In this document: positions 52,395-61,530 of the stretch, in pieces | How the letters are laid out: every line of letters starts with the position of its first letter | Position numbering within the stretch: position 1 is the first letter of the stretch | Position numbers and translations under genes: made by a program | Notes under the pieces: model-generated | The model's input: the letters and a program-made list of their open reading frames with translations, nothing else | Told to the model about the DNA's origin: nothing | Database searches by the model: none | Origin: Undaria pinnatifida | Lineage: Eukaryota; Sar; Phaeophyceae; Laminariales; Alariaceae | DNA: 64,000 nt | Assembly: GCA_012845835.1 (NCBI GenBank) | Contig: JABAKD010000013.1 | Span: 15,504,732-15,568,731, forward strand | Reading direction: 5' to 3'

Positions 52395-53469
52395 CCTATC
52401 CTTGGAGTTTAGGCCTCTTTACGAGGTGTGGGGGAATCTATAGCCCCATGTGTTTGTTTCGAATAGCCGCATCTTCGACTTCCTTTCTCGGTCTTTTAGG
52501 ATGAACGTTGTCGTCATCTTTCGACCGTCTTGAGGTCTGCATATACGACTATTCAGGGTGGGCTAATGTAATAGAGTGTCGGTATAGCGGGCAATAGATT
52601 CGGTAAGATAGTCCGCAGAGTAACGGTCTACTATTGGCCACAAGAAGATTCCCTTAGAACGGAATATTCTTAGTGAAGCGGATAACCCGTAGAGAATAGC
52701 TAGCTTATACCACAAGAACGTTCTCGGTAATAATGGAGCGTCCTCCTCTGGACAAGATAGGTAGAAGTGAGCGCGTTAAGCGCTCTTGGGAATATAGCAC
52801 ACCTAGGAGAACGTTCCTTGTACGTTCCATAGGTAAAGGTCCAGAAGAGAGCACAGCAGCAATGCTGGAGGGTGAAGCGAACTCTGTGAGCCTCACCCCA
52901 CCCCCATGCTCTCACTCCTTCCCCTTTCCTGTCTCCTTCGAGCTTCTCATAGCTCAACGCCAGTAATAAGAAACCATCAAAGAAGAACCGGTGCTGTCTC
53001 CAAGCGAAGCTGATACCCCTGCGTCCCTTCCCTCCCAACATCCGGCACCACGACTCCTTTACAACATTCATCAAATCAAAATACTTGCGAGCATATCATA
53101 TTACTATAATAATTACAATTAATTATATCATCTTACAAAAAAACGCTACAAAAGGGCCCAACGGGTTCCAACTATTAATACTATACAAAGAGGCCCACCT
53201 ACTTCCAACTTTTTTGAGCTTACAAGAACAAATGCAAAGGTTACTTGTATCCCACCAACAAAACTGCCCGAAAAAAACACGCGAAAACCAATCTACAGTA
53301 CTATTAATACTATATTATATAGCTGCAGCAAGAACAGCAGTTTTGTTTAGAGGCGAATTAAACTCGAACAGATGCTACTGCTGTGAGTTAATATCAATAG
53401 TATAGCCCCCAGCCCCCCCCGCCCCCCAGCCTTCTTCAGCCCTCGTTCAGGCCCATGTCGACCAGAGAC
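52395..53469. other. No confident gene; overlapping frames at 52700-53074
   Basis: A plus frame at 52733-52966 (MERPPLDKIGRSERVKRSWE start) and a minus frame from about 53060 (ESWCRMLGGKGRRG, then LSYEKLEGDRKGEG) overlap, and both are protein-like. The minus frame could continue the gene whose exon ends at 53470: an AG precedes it at 53064 in a compatible phase. This is speculative. Confidence 0.25.
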
Positions 53470-53570
53470 CTTGCAAGTTGACAGGTCCAGCCCGTAGTGG
53501 ATGATGGCGAGCGTGGCCTTCTTGATCTCCTCCTGCATGTTACCGGCAGCCATCTGATCTGCGAGGACGG
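53470..53570 (-). CDS. Exon of a minus-strand gene, unknown product
   Basis: A textbook acceptor (pyrimidine run, then ACTGCAG) ends at 53571, and the donor is AAG then GTCTCT at 53469. The exon encodes VLADQMAAGNMQEEIKKATL then AIIHYGLDLSTCK, an amphipathic, helix-like stretch. It begins with two bases of a split codon, which match the single base left over at the end of the exon at 54251-54435. The joined codon is Ala and the frame continues open. That phase match is the main support for a real gene. MSFD copy 11 lies in the intron between the two exons, in the same orientation. No domain is recognised. Confidence 0.5.
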
Positions 53571-53733
53571 CTGCAGTTGTCGAAGAAAAAAAGACGATGT
53601 TTATGCCTTTAACTTTGCTTGTATGTATGTATCATTACTACTGCTGTACTACAGTTAGAATATGATAATATTACGTACCAGGTACCTGGTACCAGGTATT
53701 TGTTTTTGAGTAGTGGATTACGAAACGCATTAT

Positions 53734-53822
53734 TAATATTATAAAAATTATTAAAAAAATACACTGCAGCTGTGAGATCGAAGATTTTGTCGAAACTCAT
53801 CTTTGCAAGCTGTGTGTGATAC
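53734..53822 (-). mobile_element. MSFD element copy 11 (short, reverse, intronic)
   Basis: The minus-strand ATG at 53800 opens MSFDKIFDLTAAVYF and stays open for 63 codons towards the acceptor at 53571. Its 5' part is truncated after the ATACTCACAC-like section, and its AT-rich end is kept. Sense orientation relative to the flanking exons makes it a candidate alternative start for the downstream exon. Confidence 0.68.
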
Positions 53823-54250
53823 GATTATCGGCTCTATCTACAAAAAAAAGTTTTTGCCCATTCGTTAGGGTCTCTTCTTAAAACATATACGCCGAAAACG
53901 TTTATAAACAAAATTGAATTTGTAGATATGTTGTACGTACAACCTTGTACGAGTGTAGACTATACGCATACATACGAACAGTACAATATTTTTGTGGCCA
54001 CAGAAGAGCTCTTGTCTTGTCTCTATTAATAGGATGGAAGATAAGAAAGACTATAGAATCGGCGCGGACACCGGGTGTGCTGGATTTTTATGGGTAAAAA
54101 TAAATGAACGGATTTTGTATGTATATATCTAATATTGGTTTCAAAGAGACAAGAAAGAGGGAGGAGAGAAGAGACCCCAAAAATGTGTACGTATCATAAG
54201 GATACAAGCACAATACCAAAAGTGCCGCCACTAAACAATGAACCACTGAC

Positions 54251-54435
54251 CTTTGTAGCGATGTACATCTCCGCAAGGAGGTGCTTGATGCACCGAGAAG
54301 AAAGCGGCGGAAAGTGTGTCGTGTTGGACGTGAGCAGCCCCACCACCAGCTCCTGCCACGTCGAACCAAACGAGAAGAAGCCGCACGGGAAAAAACTTCT
54401 CGATCACTATCTTGGCAGCATTAACCTCGCGACCT
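54251..54435 (-). CDS. Exon of a minus-strand gene, unknown product
   Basis: The acceptor TTGTGTATTTTTTTCAG ends at 54436 and the donor is CTACAAAG then GTCAGT at 54250. Only one of the three frames is open. It encodes GREVNAAKIVIEKFFPVRLL, a Gly/Ala-rich stretch, then SAAFFSVHQAPPCGDVHRYK. Its outgoing phase matches the exon at 53470-53570. A protein-like frame upstream (about 54545-54680) would be in the wrong phase and would create a stop if joined, so the preceding exon is not identified. A plus-strand frame overlaps but lacks splice sites. Function is unknown. Confidence 0.5.
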
Positions 54436-54779
54436 CTGAAAAAAATACACAAATACAGAGCAGCAGCGATTGGAAGGTCGGAGTTGGGGGGCAGGTAATA
54501 TGAGCAACCAACGTGCGCGTGAGACCAGATACCAACTGCCTCCTTTCCCTTCACTAACCAGACCAGGGCAGTGAGACAAAAAGGCAAAACGACATCGCAG
54601 TCCTACAAAGTCGCGCGAAACATATCGGTGGGCTGAGATTTCTCGACGAATTTGCAACACGCGATATTTTTCAAACTTTTTTTTCAATTGGTTTTGGTAT
54701 ACCCCCCCCTACCTGGGTTTTAGAAATGGATGGCGAGCTGTCGATATTACATTGTTATTCGAGCGAAGCGAGTTTCTAA

Positions 54780-56290
54780 TTCCCACCCGCGGTCCCCCCG
54801 TAATAGCGCTCTATCTACTCGAAAAAAAAAGTTCGTGTGTTTGTGTGTTTGTACGCATTAACTTGAATTTAGACTAGGTCACTAGAAAAATGAGTGCTGT
54901 GGTGGCGGACCACACGAAAAAAAAAAAACGTAATAGCGCTTTACTCGAAAAAAAAAGTTCGTGTGTTTGAGTGTTTGTACGCTTTAACTTTTATTAAGAC
55001 TAGGTCACTAGAAAAATGAGTGCTGTGGTGGCGGACCACACGAAAAAAAAAAAAACGTAATAGCGCTTTACTCGAAAAAAAAAGTTCGTGTGTTTGAGTG
55101 TTTGTACGCTTTAACTTTAATTTAGACTAGGTCACTAGAAAAATGAGTGCTGTGGTGGCGGACCACACGAAAAAAGAAAAAAACAGCACAACAGCACAGC
55201 GGGACACACGAGCACACAGAGCACACAAAGACTAGGTCACTAGAAAAATGAGTGCTGTGGTGGCGGACCACACGAAAAAAAAAAAAACGTAATAGCGCTT
55301 TACCCGAAAAAAAAGTTCGTGTGTTTGTGTGTTTGTACGCTTTAACTTGAATTTAGACCAGGTCACTAGAAAAATGAGTGCTGTGGTGGCGGACCACACG
55401 AAAAAAAAAAAAAACGTAATAGCGCTTTACTCGAAAAAAAAAGTTCGTGTGTTTGAGTGTTTGTATAGTACGCTTTAACTTGAATTTAGACTAGGTCACT
55501 AGAAAAACGAGTGCTGTGGTGGCGGACCACACGAAAAAATAAAAAAATAAAAAAACAGCACAACAGCACAGCGGGACACACGAGCACACAGAGCACACAA
55601 AGACTAGGTCACTAGAAAAATGAGTGCTGTGGTGGCGGACCACACGAAAAAAAAAAAAACGTAATAGCGCTTTACTCGAAAAAAAAAGTTCGTGTGTTTG
55701 AGTGTTTGTACGCTTTAACTTGAATTTAGACTAGGTCACTAGAAAAATGAGTGCTGTGGTGGCGGACCACACGAAAAAAGAAAAAAACAGCACAACAGCA
55801 CAGCGGGACACACGAGCACACAGAGCACACAAGGGACCGCCAACACGCACAGCGGTCGCACAGCAGTCAGCACCACACGCACAGCAGACAACACACGCAA
55901 GCAGGGGGCATAGCTGATGGCATAGCGAAGGGCATAGCTGCTGCCTCATGGACCGGTCAAACAGACGTCCGTTGGCCTCGATTGAACCGAGCTCAGTCCG
56001 TGAGGCTAATTCCCACCTGCGGTCCCCCCGTAATAATAGCGCTCTACTCAATAAAAAAAAAAATGTGTGTTTGTGTGTTTGTACGCTTTAACTTGAATTT
56101 AGACTAGGTCACTAGAAAAATGAGTGCTGTGGTGGCGGACCACACGAAAAAAACAAACAGCACAACAGCACAGCGGGACACACGAGCACACAGAGCACAC
56201 AAGCGACCGCCAACACGCACAGCGGTCGCACAGCAGTCAGCACCACACGCACAGCAGACAACACACGCAATCACAGAGCACGAGGGTAAG
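54780..56290 (+). repeat. Tandem array of ~126-bp units with a second module
   Basis: GACTAGGTCACTAGAAAAATG recurs at about 54872, 54998, 55125, 55230, 55356, 55488, 55601, 55728 and 56103. Each unit holds ATGAGTGCTGTGGTGGCGGA, an A-run, GTAATAGCGCTTTAC and TTCGTGTGTTTG. Some units replace the AATAGCGC part with CAGCACAACAGCACAGCGGG, giving lengths of 105-113 bp. The array is bracketed by TAATTCCCACC(C/T)GCGGTC at 54777 and 56009. The short frame starting MSAVVADHTKK repeats with the unit and is not treated as a gene. Confidence 0.9.
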
Positions 56291-56565
56291 GTACACGGGC
56301 AGGGGCGTCTTCAACGCCGCCTAAGGAAACCAATGATTTCCTCTTCTGCTGCAGATGCACGACCAATCAATTGCAAGTCAAACGTGGTGCCCCTCGCAAT
56401 CACACGAACCAATGGCCCGCGGACGCACACGTCTGACGACAGTTACATCTATCAGCTGTCGCTCGTTTTAGCGACAGCTACAATATCTTACATTTTAGTA
56501 CGCCCTTGCCCAAACCCGTCTGACATGTGTTCGAGAAAAAAATTGCAATTTGACTTCACACACAC

Positions 56566-56710
56566 CTGTTCGTTCCAGCAAAGGAGTTCTTGCTCGCCTC
56601 GAAGCTCCGCTGGATGTTCCCTTTAGCTTTCTTTTGCTTCCCAGCCTTCACAGCGCCAGCCTCTCCGCGCAGCCTGTGCTTAATCTTGTGGTGGGTGTTC
56701 ACGTTGCTGC
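56566..56710 (-). CDS. Candidate exon, Lys-rich, unknown
   Basis: On the minus strand CACCGCAG precedes a single open frame reading NVNTHHKIKHRLRGEAGAVK, AGKQKKAKG and SFEASKNSFAGTN, then a donor-like CAG followed by GTGTGTG at 56565. The composition (Lys/Arg/Ala-rich) is protein-like and the other frames are closed. Joining it to the frame at 56801-57106 by the obvious sites does not keep phase, so its partner is uncertain. Phase-compatible continuation into 56345 would end after a few residues. Confidence 0.33.
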
Positions 56711-56800
56711 GGTGCCCTTTTCAGGGAACTGTCGTCTTGTTTTTGCGGCATGCGGGGTCCGCCATGTGGTCCTCTTCAGCTAACGGGACGACGTAGACCC

Positions 56801-57106
56801 CTATGTATGGAGTACATAAACGAGCGCTCGCCGGAAAACCTCTCTCCTGTAGCCGTCCGGCACCTTGAAGTCATCGCCAGCTTGGACGATGTCCTCGGGC
56901 AATACATATACCTCTTCTTCCATGCCGTACACGAGCGCCGGTGTAATTGCTAGCACGGCTTTATTGTCATCCACCTCGATTACCTCGGGCTGGCTCCCGG
57001 CTAATGGTGGAGAACGCGAACTGCCGCCACCCATCTGACGGAGGGGGATAGATGAACTGCCGCCACCCCTGTCAGGCGTGGATCCTCGCGGATCCGCCGC
57101 GTCCAT
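56801..57106 (-). CDS. Small protein or first exon, unknown product
   Basis: An ATG at 57106 (context GGGAATATGGAC) opens 101 codons. The N-terminal half is Gly/Ser-rich with two GGGSS repeats. The second half is acidic and protein-like: SQPEVIEVDDNKAVLAITPA, GMEEEVYVLPEDIVQAGDDF, then VPDGYRREVFRRAL. The switch from a flexible leader to an acidic folded-looking segment favours a real gene. No family is recognised. About 250-670 bp upstream lies the TTCnnGAA-rich array (57355-57775), where promoter elements would be expected. Whether it ends at the stop (56801) or splices out earlier (for example AAG then GTGCCG) is open. Confidence 0.42.
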   Translation of the reverse strand: MDAADPRGSTPDRGGGSSSIPLRQMGGGSSRSPPLAGSQPEVIEVDDNKAVLAITPALVYGMEEEVYVLPEDIVQAGDDFKVPDGYRREVFRRALVYVLHT

Positions 57107-57354
57107 ATTCCCTCTCCGCGGGTGCACAGATGCAATTTATGGATGTGCGTGTTTGTGTTCTTTGGTTTTGTGTCTGAGCTGTGGGTTGTTGTGAACGAGT
57201 GGGTGTGTTTGTGTGTTGGTGGGAGGGAATTGGGTCTGTGTAATTTCGTGTTGGGGGGGTGTGGCGTCAGCGTGACGGAAGAGACGTGACGTCAGAATGC
57301 ATGACACAATACAAGCAGTCAGAACCCGCTTGACCCTAATTTGCAAAATTTACA

Positions 57355-57775
57355 ATATATACCGGCCACTCCGGGTATTGTTACAAACGTACACCCGTAC
57401 CCGGGGTGTTGTGCCACAATCTTACAGAACTCACAGAACTTCCGGGTAAGGGTACGGGGTTCTTACAGAACTTCCAGAGGTTCCGGGTACGGGTACAGAG
57501 TTCTTACAGAACTTCCAGAAGTTCCGGGTATTGTAGCACGTGTGCACAGAACTCACAGAAGTTCTGAGCGGGTATAAAAATGCTGTACCCCTACCCCGGG
57601 TATTGTGCGCTCGGGCGTACAGAACTTCCGGGTACGGGTATATATGTCGTACAGAACTTCCAGAAGTTCCGGGTACGGGTATGAAAATGTCCTACAGAAC
57701 TTACAGAAGTTCTTTGTAGGGTGATACCCGGGGTAAATACCCCGGGCATGACTTTGTGAGTACCCTACAGAACAC
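57355..57775. repeat. Array of palindromic GAACTTC-nn-GAAGTTC units (HSE-like)
   Basis: ACAGAACTTCCAGAAGTTCC or partial forms occur about eight times, each with GGGTACGGGTA-like linkers, at 30-60 bp spacing. GAACTTC and GAAGTTC form 7-bp inverted arms around CA. The TTCCAGAA core has the TTCnnGAA arrangement bound by heat-shock factors in other eukaryotes (family knowledge). The array lies upstream of the minus-strand ATG at 57106. It could equally be an ordinary minisatellite. Confidence 0.6.
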
Positions 57776-57902
57776 AACCTTGGAAATCTTATTCGACGCG
57801 AAAATTAGCGTACGCCCTCTGTGATACAAAGAGTATCTGACCATCCACAAGCCACCCCGTTTTGCATTGCATTGCAAAAAATAAAGCTGCTTGTGAATTA
57901 AA

Positions 57903-58475
57903 TCAAATTATCAAACATATCATCCTTCGAATTCCCAAACAGGATTGCAACGACCCATCAAGTTCAGAAAATATCATCGGTAATTCAATGACTAATCGTG
58001 ACTTTGCATCCCCTCTCTCATTTTGAGACCAGCGTGTCCTGCACTGTACGATCACAAGGATGCCCCATCCCATCTCGTCAACACACGTAGGCAACCACAA
58101 ACAAGAGATACCAGCAAAACCTATGAGCCAGTGTAACCAATCCTTGCCAGCAAGCTTAATTAGCCGAAGTATTGGTCACTTGCAAACCATCATAAAAACG
58201 AAATACTCCCTTTCTGGCTTCTGTTCGCTCTAGCTCCAAATAGTCGAACAAATAAACTATAAAATGCCGCTACTCTCGACACGAATAGCCCAAGCCCTCC
58301 CAGCTACGCAAACTATTCGATCATCGCAAAAATAACTCGTAATCCAGTCCTTGTCAATTGCGAACCAGTGCTCGCAAAATGATACTGTTGGTAAAACAAC
58401 CTCATGAACATGTTCACCCTCCTTTAATTTGCGATCAACCAGGAAATTACCGCCAAAAACAAAAGATACCCGCAA
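57903..58475 (-). pseudogene. AT-rich block with protein-like minus frames, probably decayed
   Basis: Two minus frames look like protein. At 58257-58475 (stop at 58257) are GGNFLVDRKLKEGEHVHEVV, FCEHWFAIDKDWITSYF and CDDRIVCVAGRAW. At 57903-58100 are GWGILVIVQCRTRWSQNERG, DAKSRLVIELPMIFSEL and on. They are in different frames with stops between, as expected for one decayed gene or two fragments. The base composition is AT-richer than the flanking DNA, which hints at a different origin. I recognise no family. Confidence 0.33.
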
Positions 58476-58689
58476 AATTCAATAAATCAGTGCCACCATC
58501 AATACCATACATAAGCAGTACACCTCTCAATAAGGTGCATCTACGTACCCTATTCTCCAAATCGTTGTCATATGTTTGTCAGCTCCACCAGTCCCCTTCT
58601 GGTTCTGTCTACACCAGAAAAACACTACAAGCTTCTCGGATATATGAGACTGTTTGATTTGAAAATGAAAACACACTTCAAAACTACCA

Positions 58690-58884
58690 ACCAGGCGAAA
58701 AAGGATACGTATACTATCCAGAACGAATCTTAGATGATATTATCTGCGGGTCTCCACCCTCACCGCAAATAAATCGCCTACTATTTACGGGTCTTCATTC
58801 ACTCTTGTCAAAAATAAATAAACGCCATAATCCACCAAAAACAATATTTCGATCGGAAAGTGAATCCCTCGAAAAAACAGCTTC
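58690..58884 (+). pseudogene. Protein-like plus-strand fragment
   Basis: From about 58675 the plus strand reads LQNYQPGEKGYVYYPERILD, then DIICGSPPSPQINRLL and on to a stop at 58882. An adjacent frame just upstream (58574-58735, TPEKHYKLLGYMRLFDLKMK) is also protein-like, as if a frameshift separated them. It conflicts with the minus frame at 58795-59220 over 90 bp. At least one of the two must be accidental. No family is recognised. Confidence 0.25.
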
Positions 58885-59220
58885 ACCATTTTGATCAGAC
58901 CTGTTCCCCCCCCCGCCCGGCGATGTCGCCGAACCGTAAAGCTCCGGGAGTCGTTCTACGGTAGCCCCCCCAACACCCTTTTCTTTAACCAAATCGCCGG
59001 TTTCAAAATCGGCTCCCGGTCGTATCTCCTGAGATACGGTGTCCCTCGACACTCCGACGTCATCGATCAATAGACCTTTGCCCACAACTTTGTTTTCAAT
59101 TGTACCCTTCCTTGTGTCGAGCAGCCATGAAACGTTAAATAAAATCGCTGATTTTTTTTGGGGGACTATCGTAGAATCAGTCCCGGCTGGCGAAATAATG
59201 AACCAATCTGCTCCTTTCAT
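58795..59220 (-). CDS. Protein of 141 residues, unknown
   Basis: An ATG at 59220 opens 141 codons: KGADWFIISPAGTDSTIVPQ, then NVSWLLDTRKGTIENKVVGK, GLLIDDVGVSRDTVSQEI, PGADFETGDLVKEKGVGGAT, a Gly-rich linker and NIVFGGLWRLFIFDKSE at the end. Mixed hydrophobic and charged composition over the whole length argues for a real or recently real gene. The DNA is AT-rich like the neighbouring fragments at 57903-58475 on the same strand, so they may share an origin such as an integrated element. I recognise no domain and do not propose a function. Confidence 0.42.
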   Translation of the reverse strand: MKGADWFIISPAGTDSTIVPQKKSAILFNVSWLLDTRKGTIENKVVGKGLLIDDVGVSRDTVSQEIRPGADFETGDLVKEKGVGGATVERLPELYGSATSPGGGGNRSDQNGEAVFSRDSLSDRNIVFGGLWRLFIFDKSE

Positions 59221-59221
59221 G

Positions 59222-59845
59222 ACCTCTCCCGCTGCTGCTGTTGCTGCTGCGTATCATGGAGTGCGCGCGGCCATGCCGCTCGACTTGTTACCCGGGCGAA
59301 CCCCATCGTTATTTGGTACTGCTGCCGACCGCCCACGATTACCCCACGTCCGTCCCTACCACTGTTACCAGCAGCAGGAAGCATGCGGTTTTTATGCCGC
59401 GCTGCTTTGCCCTACCAAACCACCCCCCTGGTAGGTGCACACGGCTAGCGGCCGTACGGCTTCTCGCGGAATATGCAGATAACGCGATATCTGCTGCCTC
59501 CACAACCGACCTTCCGAAATGGAGGGCGCACTGTGAATAATAACAAAATAAATGCCGTGCGACTAAAAATCCCCCGCTCGCAACACACGGCGAGGGTGCC
59601 TACGGCTGTACTTCTGCCATAGGACTTTTAGCTGCTGCTGTAAACCCCCCTGGCCGCTGTATACGGCGGGGGTGTCCTTGGGACGCTTCAATCATGGACA
59701 TTGTAAGCTGCTGCTACTCCCTGTCTACGGTCACGCTCCACCGTAGGGCTTTTACTAGCCACGCACTACGGCGGTACCCTGGAGCAAACTATCATACCCA
59801 TTCATGATGTCCCCAGCGCGCACGCTCGTGAAAACGAAACATAAA
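59222..59845. other. No confident gene
   Basis: Several plus frames overlap (59158-59540), with GCTGCTGCTG runs and no clear signal. 59590-59770 has repeated CTGTATACGGCGGGGGTG, CCATAGGACTTTTAGC and CGTAGGGCTTTTACTAGC phrases, a loose duplication. Confidence 0.3.
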
Positions 59846-59917
59846 GTCGGTGGGAATCATACCCACGACCCACCGTTTGTTGGCTATTATATAGCACTAC
59901 CCACTGGACCATCCAGT
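59846..59917 (-). other. tRNA-like sequence
   Basis: On the minus strand GGATGGTCCAGTGGGTAGTG contains a canonical A-box (TGGTCCAGTGG, complement of 59901-59911). GTGGG-TATGATT-CCCAC (59850-59866) forms a perfect 5-bp T-stem with a 7-base loop, but the B-box has TA where TTC is expected. The acceptor arms do not pair well (GGATGG against CCGAC). The TRIM-like elements carry the matching CCATCC end, so these may share a tRNA ancestor. A functional tRNA is unlikely. Confidence 0.45.
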
Positions 59918-60805
59918 CACGTGACTGTAGAGCAAATTTGACTGGCCCAAAAGTACCGATCCCGTCAGAAAGCAACTCGCTTATCAAGCTGCCCTCCTTG
60001 CTCCCTCTTCCATCTTCGAAGAATCTCGACGATGGCAATACAGCATCTCTCTGTGCCATACCAGGTTGGCTCTCTCCTTCTCCCCATCGGACTCCTCCTT
60101 GCGCCTTGCTGCTCGTCTCGGCTGGTCTCCAAAAAGGCTGGCTCCTCAAACATGGCCTTTCCTTCCCCACCAAGCTTCTGCTAGAGCATGGCCCTGTTTC
60201 AATACCGCTGACTCGTAGACCTCCCATGAGGCTAGACCGAATCGGTTTCGCTCTAGAGTGCTCGTTAGCTCCAAGCGGGGTAGTTTTCAAGTCATTGCGT
60301 TACGTCTCCCAACCTAGGGTAGAAGCGAGTCGAGTGGAGAACTCATGCGTGAGACCTCCGAGACGTGAGGTCCTGAGCGAGAGCTCACAGCAGTCGACCA
60401 TCAAGAACGCCACCCAGGTACTACTAGGTACCCAATAATAGTCCAATAATAGCCCGAACCGGCACGACACTGATAAGTAACTGCTGCGATGCTGAAAATC
60501 CCAAATCAACAGAAAAGGGGGAACACAGCCTTCCCAATTATATTATGTATGTGGGCTGTTCCTATCGAAAACAAACATGTCAGGCATCATGACAAAAAAT
60601 GAGTTATATTGCTTTTGCTACTGCTACGAGTATATGCTTGGTGTACCTGGTATGAGGTCCGACGATGTGTGTTTGATTGTTGCACTGGACGTTATTATGT
60701 TGTTGTCGTTGCTCGATCTCCTGCCGTGCACGAACCACACACATACACCTTGACTATTGGCACAAAGGCAAGAGCTTGAAAGACGATTCCTGCAGTTGTA
60801 CTACT
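59918..60805. other. Overlapping open frames on both strands; no confident gene
   Basis: Between 59940 and 60440 the plus strand (166 codons) and two minus frames are all open. One minus frame (59965-60153) reads TWYGTERCCIAIVEILRRWK, and another includes GVRWGEGESQPGMAQRDAV. Because three frames are open in GC-rich DNA, none can be preferred. The remainder to 60805 has no feature. Confidence 0.25.
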
Positions 60806-60970
60806 TACACTGTAGTTGCAAGGGGAGTCGCCAACCTATATCCTTAATGAGGACACACAACCCGTAATACGCGCGACCGGAGTATCACACACAGCTTGCA
60901 AAGATGAGTTTCGACAAAATATTCGATCTCACAGCTAGCTGGTGGAGTGTATTTTTATTTTTATAATATA
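60806..60970 (+). mobile_element. MSFD element copy 12
   Basis: ACACTGTAGTTGCAAGGGGA, TATATCCTTAATGAGGACA and GCGCGACCGGAGTATCACAC lead to an ATG at 60904 (MSFDKIFDLTA). A 7-bp insertion (AGCTGGT) after CACAGCT shifts the frame. The original frame resumes as GVYFYFYNI and continues into the exon that follows. Confidence 0.75.
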
Positions 60971-61108
60971 TTTGTAGCTAAAACAGATCAGGTGGAGCAA
61001 GAAAACAAACAAAAAAAGCTGGACCGTTCTGCAAGTAATATGCTGGACCGTCCGACCTCGGAGATGCCAGGGAAGAACCAACCGAGCGCTTTCAGCACAA
61101 AGATATTC
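60947..61108 (+). CDS. Exon-like frame fused in register to the MSFD peptide
   Basis: From the end of MSFD copy 12 the plus strand reads FVAKTDQVEQENKQKKLDRS, then ASNMLDRPTSEMPGKNQPSA and FSTKIF, ending at a strong donor GTAAGT at 61109. The segment is hydrophilic and protein-like. It is in the frame of the MSFD consensus, so without the 7-bp insertion the ATG at 60904 would be its start. Either the insertion inactivated a chimeric first exon or another start is used. The ATG at 61041 (MLDRPTSEM) is an alternative. The next exon is unknown. Confidence 0.4.
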
Positions 61109-61530
61109 GTAAGTAAGTCTATGCCTGGTATGTGCATACGAAGTTTGCTTCTTATTATGTTGCTTGTGATCTCACATTTTTGGTGCAAGCCTCTTCCCGT
61201 CATAATCTAGCCCGTGGCCACCAAAAGGCACAGGCAACCTACAAGGATGTACGCCTAGAATGCATACATACACTAGATAGACTCTTATGCGTACGGTACG
61301 TATTATACATTACATATTGCATTATCTGCTCATGAATGTGCATGCATGCCATGTATATGTGCATGCTGTACGCGGTCACGTGTGTGTTTATGTGTGAGTA
61401 AATTATCACTTGTGCGCGCATCACAGAAGAGAGCCGACTGACTCGTGGTGCATCACAACGATGGGCAAATCATTTATTGACAGTTGGCATAGAAAACAAA
61501 ATGCTAGTAACTTGTTGATATGGACAATTT

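Noticed and set aside
56120-56626. A 168-codon plus frame starting MSAVVADHTKK
   Set aside because: Its start belongs to the tandem 126-bp unit, and the later part lies antisense to a better minus-strand candidate.
59846-59917. Functional tRNA gene
   Set aside because: The acceptor arms do not pair and the B-box has TATGA in place of TTCGA.
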